DNA of 64,000 nucleotides from Chlorobium sp. (GCA_028277225.1 JANQHB010000030.1:62001-126000); one strand, 5' to 3'. Shown: positions 18,002 through 26,974, counted from the first letter of the stretch. A program made the numbers and translations. The notes: a model not told the origin generated them from the letters alone.

Positions 18002-19439
18002 AGAGCAGAAAGCACTCATGAAACAAGTGAGCTACAGCAAAGATCACGGCGGCGAACCCGAACCCCTTCCGATGGATATGGCTGTAAACACACTGCAGCA
18101 CATGGTTCGGGACTATGCTTCTGTTGCTGAACATCTTTCTGTCCCCCATCAGAAGACATTTTCGATCCCTGTCGAACCGGTCGATCCGCTTCTCTGGCTT
18201 CACCATCAGGATCACTATCCGAAACTCTTCTGGTCAAACAGGGAAAAAAACGATATCGTAGCCGGTATCGGCAAAGCCGATACAATAGAATTCGACACGA
18301 CAGGACCAAACAGCCAAAGCTTCAACACGCTGCAGCGCAAACTGGCTGAAAAAGACCCCGGCACCCGTTTCTTCGGCGGTTTTTCTTTCAACAACCAGGA
18401 ACAGCAGGATCGCCAATGGCATGCCTTCAAGTCATTCCTGTTTATTCTTCCGGAAGTACAGCTTTCCGTAGTGAACGACATACATTCTCTCAGTTGTTCA
18501 CTGGTGACAAAACCCGAAGAACCCGCTGAAAAGCAAAGCCGGCGCATTCTTGAATTGCTCGGCACCATATGCACCGTAACAGACAGCGCCCCACGGAATC
18601 TCCCGGACCTGCGCTCAACAACGTTTTTGCCTGACCGTAAACAGTGGCTTGAAACCTGCGGGCAGATACTCGAGTGCTTCGAAGAAGGCCTGATGGGAAA
18701 AATCATCCTTGCAAGACAAACCCTGCTCGAGTTCGAAGAAGCATTCCCTCCACTGCTTTTTCTGCTGAATTTCCCCTATCCGGAAAGCTCTGTATTCCGA
18801 TACCATTTCGAACCGGAAAAAAACACGGCCTTTTTCAGTTTCACACCCGAACGCCTGTATCGCCGTAACGGTGACGAACTCTTGACCGAAGCCCTTGCAG
18901 GGACATGCTCCATGCAAACGATCGAAGAGGGAAATGTCGATGCCTGTAAACAGCTCCTTAATTCGGAAAAGGATATCAGGGAACACAAATTTGTCAGGGA
19001 TACCATTGCAAAGGAACTTGAACCGATCTGCAGCTCGATCGATATGGAAGAAGATGTGCAGGCTCTGCAGCTCAATCGCCTGGTGCATCTCTACACTCAA
19101 TGCCGTGCGATCCTGAACCCCGAATCGTGCAATGACAAGGCTGTTCTCAACGCCCTTCATCCGACACCCGCTGTAGGGGGGGTTCCGAGAAACAAGGCCC
19201 TCGAAGAAATCATACACCTCGAACCGTTCAGCAGAGGATGGTATGCTGCTCCCATCGGCTGGATCAGCGGCAGTTCCGCCGAATTTGCTGTCGGAATACG
19301 GTCGGCCGTAGCATCGGAAAAGAAGCTCTATGTTTATTCGGGCGCAGGACTTGTAAGAGGTTCAAATCCTGCCGCCGAATGGGAAGAGGTGGACCAGAAA
19401 ATCGCTGACATTCTTGCCATAACACGCCAGAAGGCCTGA
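17994..19439 (+). CDS. menF: Isochorismate synthase (menaquinone branch)
   Basis: Converts chorismate to isochorismate, the first step of menaquinone synthesis. About 481 residues. The chorismate-binding C-terminal half shows GKIILARQTLLEF, FFSFTPERLYRRNGDEL, EALAGTCS, LHPTPAVGG and the catalytic region PFSRGWYAAPIGWISGSSAEF. The reading frame is open far upstream, but the earlier part only reads the TPR gene in another frame; the ATG at 17994 (MTEEQKALMKQV) fits, with a second option at 18018. Followed 6 bp later by menD. Confidence 0.92.
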   Translation: MTEEQKALMKQVSYSKDHGGEPEPLPMDMAVNTLQHMVRDYASVAEHLSVPHQKTFSIPVEPVDPLLWLHHQDHYPKLFWSNREKNDIVAGIGKADTIEFDTTGPNSQSFNTLQRKLAEKDPGTRFFGGFSFNNQEQQDRQWHAFKSFLFILPEVQLSVVNDIHSLSCSLVTKPEEPAEKQSRRILELLGTICTVTDSAPRNLPDLRSTTFLPDRKQWLETCGQILECFEEGLMGKIILARQTLLEFEEAFPPLLFLLNFPYPESSVFRYHFEPEKNTAFFSFTPERLYRRNGDELLTEALAGTCSMQTIEEGNVDACKQLLNSEKDIREHKFVRDTIAKELEPICSSIDMEEDVQALQLNRLVHLYTQCRAILNPESCNDKAVLNALHPTPAVGGVPRNKALEEIIHLEPFSRGWYAAPIGWISGSSAEFAVGIRSAVASEKKLYVYSGAGLVRGSNPAAEWEEVDQKIADILAITRQKA

Positions 19440-19445
19440 AGGTTG

Positions 19446-21197
19446 ATGACCAACAGAGAAATAACGACTGCATGGAGTACACTGATAGTCGATGAACTTG
19501 TGCGGCAGGGCATTTCCCGTTTCTGCATTTCTCCCGGCTCCCGTTCGACTCCGCTGACCGCTGCCGCAGCGAGACATGAAGGAACGATTTGCGGCATTTT
19601 TCCCGATGAACGGGCAGCGGCATTTTTCGCGCTCGGCTATGCACGCGCGACAGCCATACCGGCCGTGCTTGTCTGCACCTCCGGAACCGCAGTTGCGAAT
19701 TATTTTCCCGCAATCGTCGAAGCTTCGATCGACAACCAGCCGATGCTTGTCCTTTCGGCCGACCGTCCGTTTGAACTTCTTGATACAGGCGCAAACCAGA
19801 CCATCCGGCAGCAGGGTATTTTCGGCAGCTATACGCGATGGCATATGGAACTTTCCGAGCCATCCGAAGCGATCCCTGCAAAAGCACTCCTGTCGACGAT
19901 AACCGAAGCTGTCCGAAAGAGCCTTGGAACCCCTCCGGGACCGGTACACCTCAATCTGCCCTTCAGGGAACCCTTCGACCCTGTCGCTCTACCGTCTGAA
20001 AACTCCTGGAACCGGGAGCCCGACAAAAGAACTCCGGAAAAGAAACCGTTTACAGGTTTCACGAAAAGACACACGGCAACCGATAAGAGCACGATAGAGC
20101 ATCTGCATGGATTAGTGGCAGAAGCATCCTCTGTTCTCATTACCGCCGGAAACCTCGATAGTGACGACGAGGCCGGAAAGATCCTCTCCCTCGCAGAAAC
20201 CATGAACGTTCCGCTCTATGCCGACATCTCGTCCGGACTCCGGCTCCGTGAAGAACGATACCCGCTTCAGCCGCTTTTGCTGTCAGAACGATTCACCGCA
20301 TCATTCACACCCGATCTTGTCCTGCATTTCGGAGGCAAACTTGTCGGCAAAAGGCTTCCTGCAGCAGTACAAAAGTGGCAACCCAGACACTTCATCGTCA
20401 TCAACGGCAGTCCTTCCCGTCTCAACCCCGATCACAACGTCACCCTGCAGATCGAAACACCTCCGGGCGACTGCGCCCTTCGTCTTGCATCGCGTGTCGA
20501 AAGAACGTTTCCGGACATTCATACCCTGAATAAAACCTCGCTGAAGATCGAAGAAGAACTTGACAGGTGGACTGCACCGGAAAAGCCGGTCAATGAGATC
20601 AACGCATCGAGAATCATTTCCGATCAGATACCGCAAGGCCATGGACTTTTCCTTGCCAACAGCATGCCGATACGGGATATGGACACCTTCGCCGCCCGCA
20701 GATCCCGGAGCGATGTCCCCCGCTGTATCATGAACAGGGGAGCCAGCGGCATCGACGGCAACATCGCAACCGCTGTCGGGTTTGCCCAGGGAACCGATGC
20801 ACCTGTTACGGTGCTTATAGGCGATATCTCTTTCCTGCACGACATCAATTCGCTGACACTTCTGCAATCGCAGCGCTGCCCGGTCCATATTGTGGTCCTG
20901 AACAATAACGGCGGCGGCATATTCTCGTTCCTTCCCATTGCCTCAGAGAAAGATATCTTCGAACCGTTTTTCGGGACACCGCAAAGCTACAGTATCCGTT
21001 CCGCCGCCAAAACATTTGGAATTGACTACCAAAATCCCGCCACGAACCGGCAGTTTATCGACTGTTACGCCGCCATGTGCCGATCCAACAGGTCCGGGAT
21101 CATCGAAATATCGTCTTCGAGACAACAGAACCTCGAAGAGCACAAGAAACTCAACGATCTGCTTCTGAAACAGATCGACCTGCACCTATGTTCATAG
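19446..21197 (+). CDS. menD: 2-succinyl-5-enolpyruvyl-6-hydroxy-3-cyclohexene-1-carboxylate synthase
   Basis: Thiamine-diphosphate enzyme joining isochorismate with 2-oxoglutarate. 583 residues. ISPGSRSTPLTAAAARH near residue 30 is the family's N-terminal signature, the middle domain carries VLITAGNLDS, and the C-terminal ThDP site is seen as GDISFLHDINSLTLLQ and VLNNNGGGIFSFLP. An in-frame TTG precedes the ATG by one codon; the ATG is used. Its end overlaps menH by 10 bp. Confidence 0.96.
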   Translation: MTNREITTAWSTLIVDELVRQGISRFCISPGSRSTPLTAAAARHEGTICGIFPDERAAAFFALGYARATAIPAVLVCTSGTAVANYFPAIVEASIDNQPMLVLSADRPFELLDTGANQTIRQQGIFGSYTRWHMELSEPSEAIPAKALLSTITEAVRKSLGTPPGPVHLNLPFREPFDPVALPSENSWNREPDKRTPEKKPFTGFTKRHTATDKSTIEHLHGLVAEASSVLITAGNLDSDDEAGKILSLAETMNVPLYADISSGLRLREERYPLQPLLLSERFTASFTPDLVLHFGGKLVGKRLPAAVQKWQPRHFIVINGSPSRLNPDHNVTLQIETPPGDCALRLASRVERTFPDIHTLNKTSLKIEEELDRWTAPEKPVNEINASRIISDQIPQGHGLFLANSMPIRDMDTFAARRSRSDVPRCIMNRGASGIDGNIATAVGFAQGTDAPVTVLIGDISFLHDINSLTLLQSQRCPVHIVVLNNNGGGIFSFLPIASEKDIFEPFFGTPQSYSIRSAAKTFGIDYQNPATNRQFIDCYAAMCRSNRSGIIEISSSRQQNLEEHKKLNDLLLKQIDLHLCS

Positions 21198-21994
21198 AAA
21201 CATCTTCCCTGGGCTACAATGTCCATTGCTCCGGAAGCAGGACTCTGCCAGGAATACTGCTGCTTCACGGATTTCTGGGCTCGGGCGCCGACTGGCAGCA
21301 CCATGCCAAAAAGCTGCAGAAGAGGTATTGCTGCTTTATGCCTGACCTCCCGGGACATGGGGAAAGTCCCGCTCCCGACCCGAAAGAAGATACCTTTGAA
21401 ACAGTATGCAGGAGCCTTTCTGAACTATCCGCGACGCTTCATCCTCACCCGCTTCATCTTGTCGGTTATTCGATGGGTGGAAGACTTGCTCTCTATCTCG
21501 CCCTCCGCTATCCGGAGCGGTTCCGGAGCATACTGCTTGTTTCTTCCTCACCAGGCCTGAAAACACCTGAAGCAAGAGCTCTGCGCCGGAAAAGCGATGA
21601 AAAGCTTGCTGCAGATATCACAGCGAATTTCGGGACGTTTCTGGACAAATGGTACAATCTGCCTCTGTTTTCTCCGCTGAAAAACCATTCTCTTTTCCCT
21701 TCAATTCTTGAACAGCGCCGGAAAAACAATCCTGCCGGGCTTGCCGCCTCGCTCAGGGTACTCGGCACCGGAAACCAACCTTCCTTGTGGGACCTGATTA
21801 CAGAAAACAGGTTGCCCGCAACCTGTTTTACCGGGGAAAAAGACTTGAAATACGTTGAGATTGGGCGCCAAATGGTTAATTTGTCGTTTTGTCCGCAAAT
21901 GGTTGTCTTTCCCGGCTGCGGCCATACGCTGCATACTGAAAACAGGCCGTTGTTCCTCGAACACTTGCTTGCTTTTCTCGAACGCGTTCCATGA
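21188..21994 (+). CDS. menH: 2-succinyl-6-hydroxy-2,4-cyclohexadiene-1-carboxylate synthase
   Basis: Alpha/beta hydrolase that eliminates pyruvate from the menD product. 268 residues with the oxyanion loop LLHGFLGSGADW, DLPGHGES, the nucleophile elbow VGYSMGGRLAL and the catalytic His in FPGCGHTLHTENR. Start at the ATG inside the menD 3' end (10-bp overlap), implying coupled translation. The general fold is common; the menaquinone role rests on the operon position and length. Confidence 0.9.
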   Translation: MFIETSSLGYNVHCSGSRTLPGILLLHGFLGSGADWQHHAKKLQKRYCCFMPDLPGHGESPAPDPKEDTFETVCRSLSELSATLHPHPLHLVGYSMGGRLALYLALRYPERFRSILLVSSSPGLKTPEARALRRKSDEKLAADITANFGTFLDKWYNLPLFSPLKNHSLFPSILEQRRKNNPAGLAASLRVLGTGNQPSLWDLITENRLPATCFTGEKDLKYVEIGRQMVNLSFCPQMVVFPGCGHTLHTENRPLFLEHLLAFLERVP

Positions 21995-22047
21995 ATGGCT
22001 GCCCGGCAAGACACGACAAGGTAATCTGAAAGCAAAACTCAGGCATC

Positions 22048-22869
22048 ATGAGCACTATACAATGGGTTCAATACGGAGAACACTCCGATATCCTCTACCA
22101 TAAAGCTGAAGGCATCGCAAAGATCACGATAAACCGGCCTGAAAGAAGAAACGCATTTCGCCCCCAGACCGTTGTCCAGATGATCGAGGCGCTTGAAGAC
22201 GCCCGTAACGACGAAACCGTCGGCGTTGTCATCCTGACCGGAGAAGGTCCCCTGGCATTCTGCTCCGGAGGTGACCAGAAAATCAGGGGGGATGCCGGTT
22301 ACGCAGACGAAAAAGGCGTCAACAGGCTGAATGTGCTCGATTTCCAGCGCAACATCCGCAACTGCCCGAAACCCGTCATCGCAATGGTCGCGGGATACGC
22401 GATCGGCGGCGGCCATGTTCTCCATATGCTCTGTGATCTCACCATAGCTGCCGACAACGCGGTTTTCGGCCAGACCGGCCCCAAAGTCGGCTCCTTCGAC
22501 GGAGGGTGGGGGGCAAGTTACATGGCCCGCATCGTCGGCCAGAAAAAAGCCCGGGAAATCTGGTACCTCTGCCGCCAGTACAACGCAGAAGACGCACTCA
22601 AAATGGGGCTTGTCAATACGGTTGTTCCGCTCGACAGGCTCGAAGAGGAAACCGTACAATGGTGCAGGGAAATACTCCAGCACTCGCCCCTGGCACTGCG
22701 ATGCCTCAAATCCGCACTCAATGCCGATTGTGACGGACAGGCAGGCCTGCAGGAACTCGCAGGTAACGCCACACTGCTTTACTACATGTGTGAAGAAGCG
22801 CAGGAAGGCAAAAATGCGTTTGTGGAAAAACGCAAACCCGATTTCGGCAAATTCCCGAAACGACCTTGA
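22048..22869 (+). CDS. menB: 1,4-dihydroxy-2-naphthoyl-CoA synthase
   Basis: Crotonase-fold enzyme that closes the second ring of the naphthoquinone. 273 residues. Diagnostic stretches are LTGEGPLAFCSGGDQKIRG, AGYAIGGGHVLHMLCDLTIA, and FGQTGPKVGSFDGGWGASY. Stop and menC start share bases (TTGA). Confidence 0.97.
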   Translation: MSTIQWVQYGEHSDILYHKAEGIAKITINRPERRNAFRPQTVVQMIEALEDARNDETVGVVILTGEGPLAFCSGGDQKIRGDAGYADEKGVNRLNVLDFQRNIRNCPKPVIAMVAGYAIGGGHVLHMLCDLTIAADNAVFGQTGPKVGSFDGGWGASYMARIVGQKKAREIWYLCRQYNAEDALKMGLVNTVVPLDRLEEETVQWCREILQHSPLALRCLKSALNADCDGQAGLQELAGNATLLYYMCEEAQEGKNAFVEKRKPDFGKFPKRP

Positions 22870-23963
22870 AGCCGGGTTTCGCCTCCATATACCGCTACAC
22901 CATCCCTTTTGTCAGGCCGGTTCCCGTCAGGAACACCAGCCTCGGCACAAGGGATGGCCTGCTTCTCTGCCTTCGGACTCCCGACAACCGGCACAGCGGT
23001 TTCGGCGAAATAGCACCATTACCGGGACTGCATGATGAAACACTCGAAGAAGCGCTTGAACAGTGCTCTTCGACAATAAAGACCTCAGAGTTCACCTTCG
23101 GCAACCTGACGATACCCGATGCCGGTAAAAACCTGCCGGACAGCCTGTACCCGTCAGTACGCAACGGTATTGAGCTGTCGCTCCTGAACCTTCAATCGGC
23201 CGTTACCGGTATTCGTCCGACGATTGAAAACACGCCGGAGGCCGCCGAAAGACTGCCGCTCAACGCCCTCCTTTTCGGCACGACCCCGTCGGTACTTTCC
23301 ATGGCGGAAGAGTATTACACCCAGGGGTACCGCACTTTCAAACTCAAGGTGAACGCTGCCGAACCTCTTCTTGCTGCCGATCAGGTAAACGCACTGAAAG
23401 CTTCCTTTGGAAACGATATCTCACTTCGTCTCGACAGCAACCGGTCGTTCAGTCTTGACGACGCATGCTCGTTTTTCAGCTCCATTCCCGGAGAAAGCAT
23501 CGCTTATATCGAAGAACCTGTTGTCGATCCGCTACTCCTGCCGGCATTTTTCGAACGAACCGGCATCAGATCGGCTCTTGACGAATCGCTCTGGATGAAT
23601 CCCGGGATATGGAACCGGATACCGCACGATTGCCTTGGCGGCATCGTCATCAAACCCTCGAGGCTCGGCAGCCTGTCTGCATCGATCCGGTTTGCCATCG
23701 AGGCTGAACGGGAAGGCATCCCTGCTGTGTTCAGTTCGGCTTACGAATCGGGCGTCAGCATCGGATTCTACGCTCATCTTGCCGCGATAATTACCGGCAG
23801 GCCAAAAGCATGCGGCCTCGACACGTTCCATCAGTTCAGCCGGGACATCCTCATCGATCCGGTTCATGCAGAAAACGGCAGCCTCCCTGTCGAAGAAACA
23901 TACCGCAACAGCCTCACTCCCGACCTTTCGAGGCTCGAACTGCTTGAAACATGGACATTGTAG
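22866..23963 (+). CDS. menC: o-Succinylbenzoate synthase
   Basis: Enolase-superfamily dehydratase making o-succinylbenzoate. 365 residues, with the catalytic Lys in FKLKVN, metal ligands in LRLDSNRSF, YIEEPV and LDES, and the second Lys in IVIKPSRLGS. The start appears to be TTG at 22866, overlapping the menB stop as TTGA; no ATG is available before conserved sequence. The 3' end overlaps menE by 13 bp. Confidence 0.92.
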   Translation: MKPGFASIYRYTIPFVRPVPVRNTSLGTRDGLLLCLRTPDNRHSGFGEIAPLPGLHDETLEEALEQCSSTIKTSEFTFGNLTIPDAGKNLPDSLYPSVRNGIELSLLNLQSAVTGIRPTIENTPEAAERLPLNALLFGTTPSVLSMAEEYYTQGYRTFKLKVNAAEPLLAADQVNALKASFGNDISLRLDSNRSFSLDDACSFFSSIPGESIAYIEEPVVDPLLLPAFFERTGIRSALDESLWMNPGIWNRIPHDCLGGIVIKPSRLGSLSASIRFAIEAEREGIPAVFSSAYESGVSIGFYAHLAAIITGRPKACGLDTFHQFSRDILIDPVHAENGSLPVEETYRNSLTPDLSRLELLETWTL

Positions 23964-25417
23964 CAACCGCGGCAGAACGTTTCGACAACAATCTCGCACT
24001 GGTTACCGAAGAAAACACGCTGACCTTCAGGGAGCTCGAAACTGCAACCCTGCACATAGCAGAAAAGCTTCTGCAGCACGGCGTTCGGCAGGAACGCATT
24101 GCCGCTGTCTGCATGCCCAACAGCCCCGAACTGCTCCTCCTGCTGCTCGCCCTTTTGAGAAACGGCTCTGCCGCTGCGCCTCTGAACCACCGTTTTCCCG
24201 CATCGCGGCTTCAAGAAATGCTCAACCGCCTGAAACCGGCCTCTCTTATCGGACCCCGTAACATGACTGAACAGCTTTCAAACCCCCTGAAACTCGATCC
24301 CGAAACACTTATCGCCGAAAGCCTTTCAGCGAAAAAACTTTCAAAACAGTTCAACAATTCAACAGTTCAACAGTTCAACACATCAACGACGCAACAGTTC
24401 AACAACTCAACAATTCAACAACTCAACAATCCCATATCGGTCATTCACACCTCTTCGAGTTCGGGAAACCCGAAAGCCGCCGTTCACACTCTGGGCAATC
24501 ATTACTACAGTGCACTCGGTTCGAATGAAAACATCCCGTTCAAACCCGGCGACTGCTGGCTGCTTTCACTTCCACTTTTCCACATCGGGGGGTACGCCAT
24601 GCTGTTCCGTTCACTGCTCGGAGGAGGCTCGCTTGCCGTAGCAAAACCTGAAACGGACCTGGCCGCTGCATTGAAGCGCTTCAGCATAACGCACCTCTCG
24701 CTCGTCCCGACACAGCTTTACAGGCTCCTGCAAGACGGTGAATCCCTCGATTGCCTGCAAGCGGCCAAGGCGATCCTGCTCGGCGGCAGTGCCGTGGAGC
24801 CTGCACTCCTGAAAGAAGCCGACGCTGCCGGCCTCCCGGTCTATCTCACCTACGGATCGACCGAGATGAGCTCCCAGATCACTACGACCTCCGGTCCGGT
24901 CAACACCGTCACCGCGGGCAGTGTACTGCCGTATCGTGAACTCGCCATCGATACGGGAGACGAGATCCTTGTCAAGGGTCCCTGCCTCTTCCAGGGCTAT
25001 CTCGCTGAAAACGGGCCGGTTCTCGAAACCGACAACCGCGGCTGGTTCCACACAGGCGATACCGGAACGCTTTCGCCCGAAGGAGAACTGGCCGTTACCG
25101 GCAGAACGGACAACATGTTTATTTCCGGAGGCGAGAATATCCACCCGGAAGAGATCGAGCGGGCACTCTGCTCACTGACGGAGGTCAAAAGGGCGATCGT
25201 CGTCCCGAAAACCGATCCCGAATTCGGCTTCAGACCGGCGGCATTCATCGAGGCCGGTAATGAAGCTCCCTCGGATACCGGGATCACGGAAACGCTTTCC
25301 GGCATGATCGGCAAGCTCAAGACACCTGTCGAGATACACCGCGTCAAGGAATGGCATCTTTTGCCCGGAACAGAGAAGATTGACAGGAACTACTACAAGA
25401 CGGTCGTCTCGAAATAG
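23951..25417 (+). CDS. menE: o-Succinylbenzoate--CoA ligase with an in-frame octamer-repeat insert
   Basis: Adenylate-forming ligase that activates o-succinylbenzoate with CoA. 488 residues. Motifs: phosphate loop VIHTSSSSGNPKAA (about 163), YGSTEMSSQ, GWFHTGDTG, GRTDNMFISGGENIHPEEIE, and the C-terminal lysine in PGTEKIDRNYYK. Residues 133-160 are an unusual Gln/Asn/Ser/Thr-rich insert just before the phosphate loop, encoded by an 8-bp tandem repeat that elsewhere in the window is intergenic. The rest of the protein is intact, so the insert is probably tolerated as a surface loop. Last gene of the men operon. A divergent second copy of its 3' end is at 28467. Confidence 0.93.
   Translation: MDIVATAAERFDNNLALVTEENTLTFRELETATLHIAEKLLQHGVRQERIAAVCMPNSPELLLLLLALLRNGSAAAPLNHRFPASRLQEMLNRLKPASLIGPRNMTEQLSNPLKLDPETLIAESLSAKKLSKQFNNSTVQQFNTSTTQQFNNSTIQQLNNPISVIHTSSSSGNPKAAVHTLGNHYYSALGSNENIPFKPGDCWLLSLPLFHIGGYAMLFRSLLGGGSLAVAKPETDLAAALKRFSITHLSLVPTQLYRLLQDGESLDCLQAAKAILLGGSAVEPALLKEADAAGLPVYLTYGSTEMSSQITTTSGPVNTVTAGSVLPYRELAIDTGDEILVKGPCLFQGYLAENGPVLETDNRGWFHTGDTGTLSPEGELAVTGRTDNMFISGGENIHPEEIERALCSLTEVKRAIVVPKTDPEFGFRPAAFIEAGNEAPSDTGITETLSGMIGKLKTPVEIHRVKEWHLLPGTEKIDRNYYKTVVSK
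24347..24430 (+). repeat. 8-bp tandem repeat inside menE
   Basis: About ten units of CAGTTCAA/CAATTCAA/CAACTCAA in a row. Read in the menE frame, the 24-bp superperiod gives repeats of QFNNSTVQ type. The same octamer in shorter tracts lies in gaps near 32031, 32120, 36989 and 39908. A change by one unit would shift the menE frame; only steps of three keep it. Confidence 0.9.
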
Positions 25418-25458
25418 CTCTTATTATAACGTCGTTTTTACGCAGAATCATTATATTT

Positions 25459-25500
25459 GGCTTATAAGACCTATAGGACTCATAGGACCTATAAGCCCTA
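25459..25500. repeat. TATAGGACCTATA-type palindromic repeat, copy 2
   Basis: Tract of CCTATAGGACTCATAGGACC-like palindromes starting 42 bp after menE and ending 19 bp before the four-helix-bundle gene. Confidence 0.75.
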
Positions 25501-25519
25501 TTTCCATAAGCTTTGCCTC

Positions 25520-26077
25520 ATGACAAAAATAATCCTTCCTCACGGCAACTACAGAGAGCTGCTCACATATCGAAAAACCGAGATCGTCTATGACATCACC
25601 TATCGTTTTTGCAGACGATTCCTCACCAGAGGAGACAGGACGATAGACCAGATGGTGCAAGCGGCCCGTTCAGGGAAACAGAACATTGTAGAAGGTTGCA
25701 AAGCTTCGGGAACATCAAAGGAGATGGAAATCAAACTGACCGGCGTGGCAAGAGCCAGCATGGAGGAACTGTTGCAGGATTATTATGACTATCTGAGAGT
25801 CAGAGACCTTGCTGCCTGGGAAAAGGATTCAAGAGAAGCACTGTATATCAGAAATCTCGGACGCCGGAATGAAGATACTTTTAAGGCTTACCGTAAGTTT
25901 GTTGAGACACGATCAGCCGATGTCGTTGCAAACATTGCGATTTGCCTGATTCATCAAGCCAATTATCTGCTTGACAGACAAATTCAAAAGCTGGAAAAAG
26001 ACTTCCTCAAAGAATGCGGGTTACGGGAAAGAATGACCAGGGCTCGGCTGAAAGCAAGGAAAGATGGTCTGAAATAG
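25520..26077 (+). CDS. Four-helix-bundle protein of the suffix-domain type
   Basis: A 185-residue, largely helical protein beginning MTKIILPHGNYRELLTYRKT. The core GDRTIDQMVQAARSGKQNIVEG is the recognisable S23/four-helix-bundle signature; the N-terminal ILPHGNYREL and the longer C-terminus fit the four-helix-bundle suffix-domain subfamily. Function is not established; related proteins occur inside 23S rRNA intervening sequences and with retroelements. The gene is closely bracketed by palindromic repeat copies at 25459 and 26101. An upstream in-frame start would only translate the repeat, so ATG 25520 is chosen. Confidence 0.8.
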   Translation: MTKIILPHGNYRELLTYRKTEIVYDITYRFCRRFLTRGDRTIDQMVQAARSGKQNIVEGCKASGTSKEMEIKLTGVARASMEELLQDYYDYLRVRDLAAWEKDSREALYIRNLGRRNEDTFKAYRKFVETRSADVVANIAICLIHQANYLLDRQIQKLEKDFLKECGLRERMTRARLKARKDGLK

Positions 26078-26100
26078 TCCTCTGTCCTGAAAACCAATAT

Positions 26101-26142
26101 TCATAGGTCCTATAGGACCCATAGGACCTATAAGTCCTATAT
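26101..26142. repeat. TATAGGACCTATA-type palindromic repeat, copy 3
   Basis: CATAGGTCCTATAGGACCC-like palindromic tract 23 bp after the four-helix-bundle gene, mirroring the copy in front of it. Confidence 0.75.
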
Positions 26143-26159
26143 AAAAAGCAGCAATCTCC

Positions 26160-26521
26160 TCAATTCTCCATGGATGACTGAAAAGTTTTCCAGCGGTCGA
26201 CGAGATCAGGATTGGCGATGAACGGCCTTCCCATGGCCACGAGATCGCATTTTCCTGCGGCGAGATAGTTCTCTGCACGGGTGGCATCATAACCGCCGGA
26301 AAGGATCAGCGCTCCACTGAACTCCTTGCGGAACGTCTCCTTGATGGAATCGGGCACGGCAGGCGATCCCATGGATGAATGATCGACGAGGTGAATGTAG
26401 GCGAGATCTCTTTTTGCCAGTTCCCGGGCAAGGTAACCGTACTCTTCCTCCATGGCATCGTAGAGCGGCATATCGTTGAACACCCCGAAAGGTGACAGAC
26501 GAATACCGACCCGTTCCCCGC
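26160..26521 (-). pseudogene. Truncated old yellow enzyme (C-terminal copy)
   Basis: Nearly the same sequence as the C-terminal third of the intact flavin oxidoreductase at 29192-30271, from RLSPFGVFNDMPLYD through HLVDHSSMGSPAVPDSIKE and LILSGGYDATRAEN to NPDLVDRW. It then diverges and stops as FQSSMEN. The N-terminal two-thirds, including the barrel entrance and most FMN contacts, are missing: similarity ends at 26521, where a methyltransferase fragment begins. Nonfunctional remnant of a duplication. Confidence 0.85.
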
Positions 26522-26815
26522 CATCAGTGGAGCTAGAACTTTGTCCCAGGGCTTTGCATTATGAAAACTTTCTCTATTCTGTCTTTCAGCTGTTATACCA
26601 GGATGCTTATGCTCGGACCACACACGTCCGCCTACACCAGCGGCTAGTATTAGTAAGGAATAGATCCATCCTTGCAACCAACCAATATCCCCAGCACATA
26701 TAAATAAAATCAGAGGAATAAGGAGATATGCCACAACTAATCTGACCCACTGGCGAGTGGATTCTGGTTGAACTATCTCTTCGTTGCCTGATTTTACTGA
26801 CACCTCATTCCTCAA
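26522..26815 (-). pseudogene. Truncated isoprenylcysteine methyltransferase-like cassette gene
   Basis: About 98 residues of the N-terminal half of a membrane methyltransferase. Two hydrophobic helices (LVVAYLLIPLILFICAG and IYSLLILAAGVGG) are followed by HPGITAERQ and AKPWDKVLAPLMA, as in bacterial ICMT-like proteins. At 26521/26522 it fuses into the old-yellow-enzyme remnant in a different frame, losing the catalytic C-terminus. The start lies 23 bp from the preceding cassette's recombination point, so this looks like the second cassette of an integron array, cut by a deletion. Confidence 0.65.
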
Positions 26816-26837
26816 AACAAAACGAAATTGTACGCAT

Positions 26838-26974
26838 GCCTAACGACTAAGCTAAGCGGCCGGAGGCGAACAAGCACTGCCGTGTTAAAAGTCTGGTTCT
26901 TTGATTAATGACGTATTCCCTTAAACGGCGCAGGCGCCCCCTCCCCCGGTCCGACTTTAGCGCATGGTTAGAGC
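26838..26974 (-). other. attC recombination site (integron cassette 3' end)
   Basis: Read on the minus strand, it opens with GCTCTAAC (R'', 26974-26967), then GCTAAAGTCGGACCGG (L''), an imperfect 80-nt centre, CCGGCCGCTTAGCTTA (L') and GTTAGGC (R', 26844-26838). The outer and inner arms are inverted partners, as expected of an attC that folds as single-stranded DNA. The GNAT stop codon TAA lies inside R''. R'' is the exact complement of the GTTAGAGC found at the other end of the cassette (27483-27476). Confidence 0.88.

Noticed and set aside
24347..24430. Octamer array considered as CRISPR
   Set aside because: Units are 8 bp with no spacers, and the tract is translated in menE.
26306..26815. 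169-residue frame as one gene
   Set aside because: Only residues 1-98 resemble a methyltransferase; the remainder reads the old-yellow-enzyme remnant out of frame.
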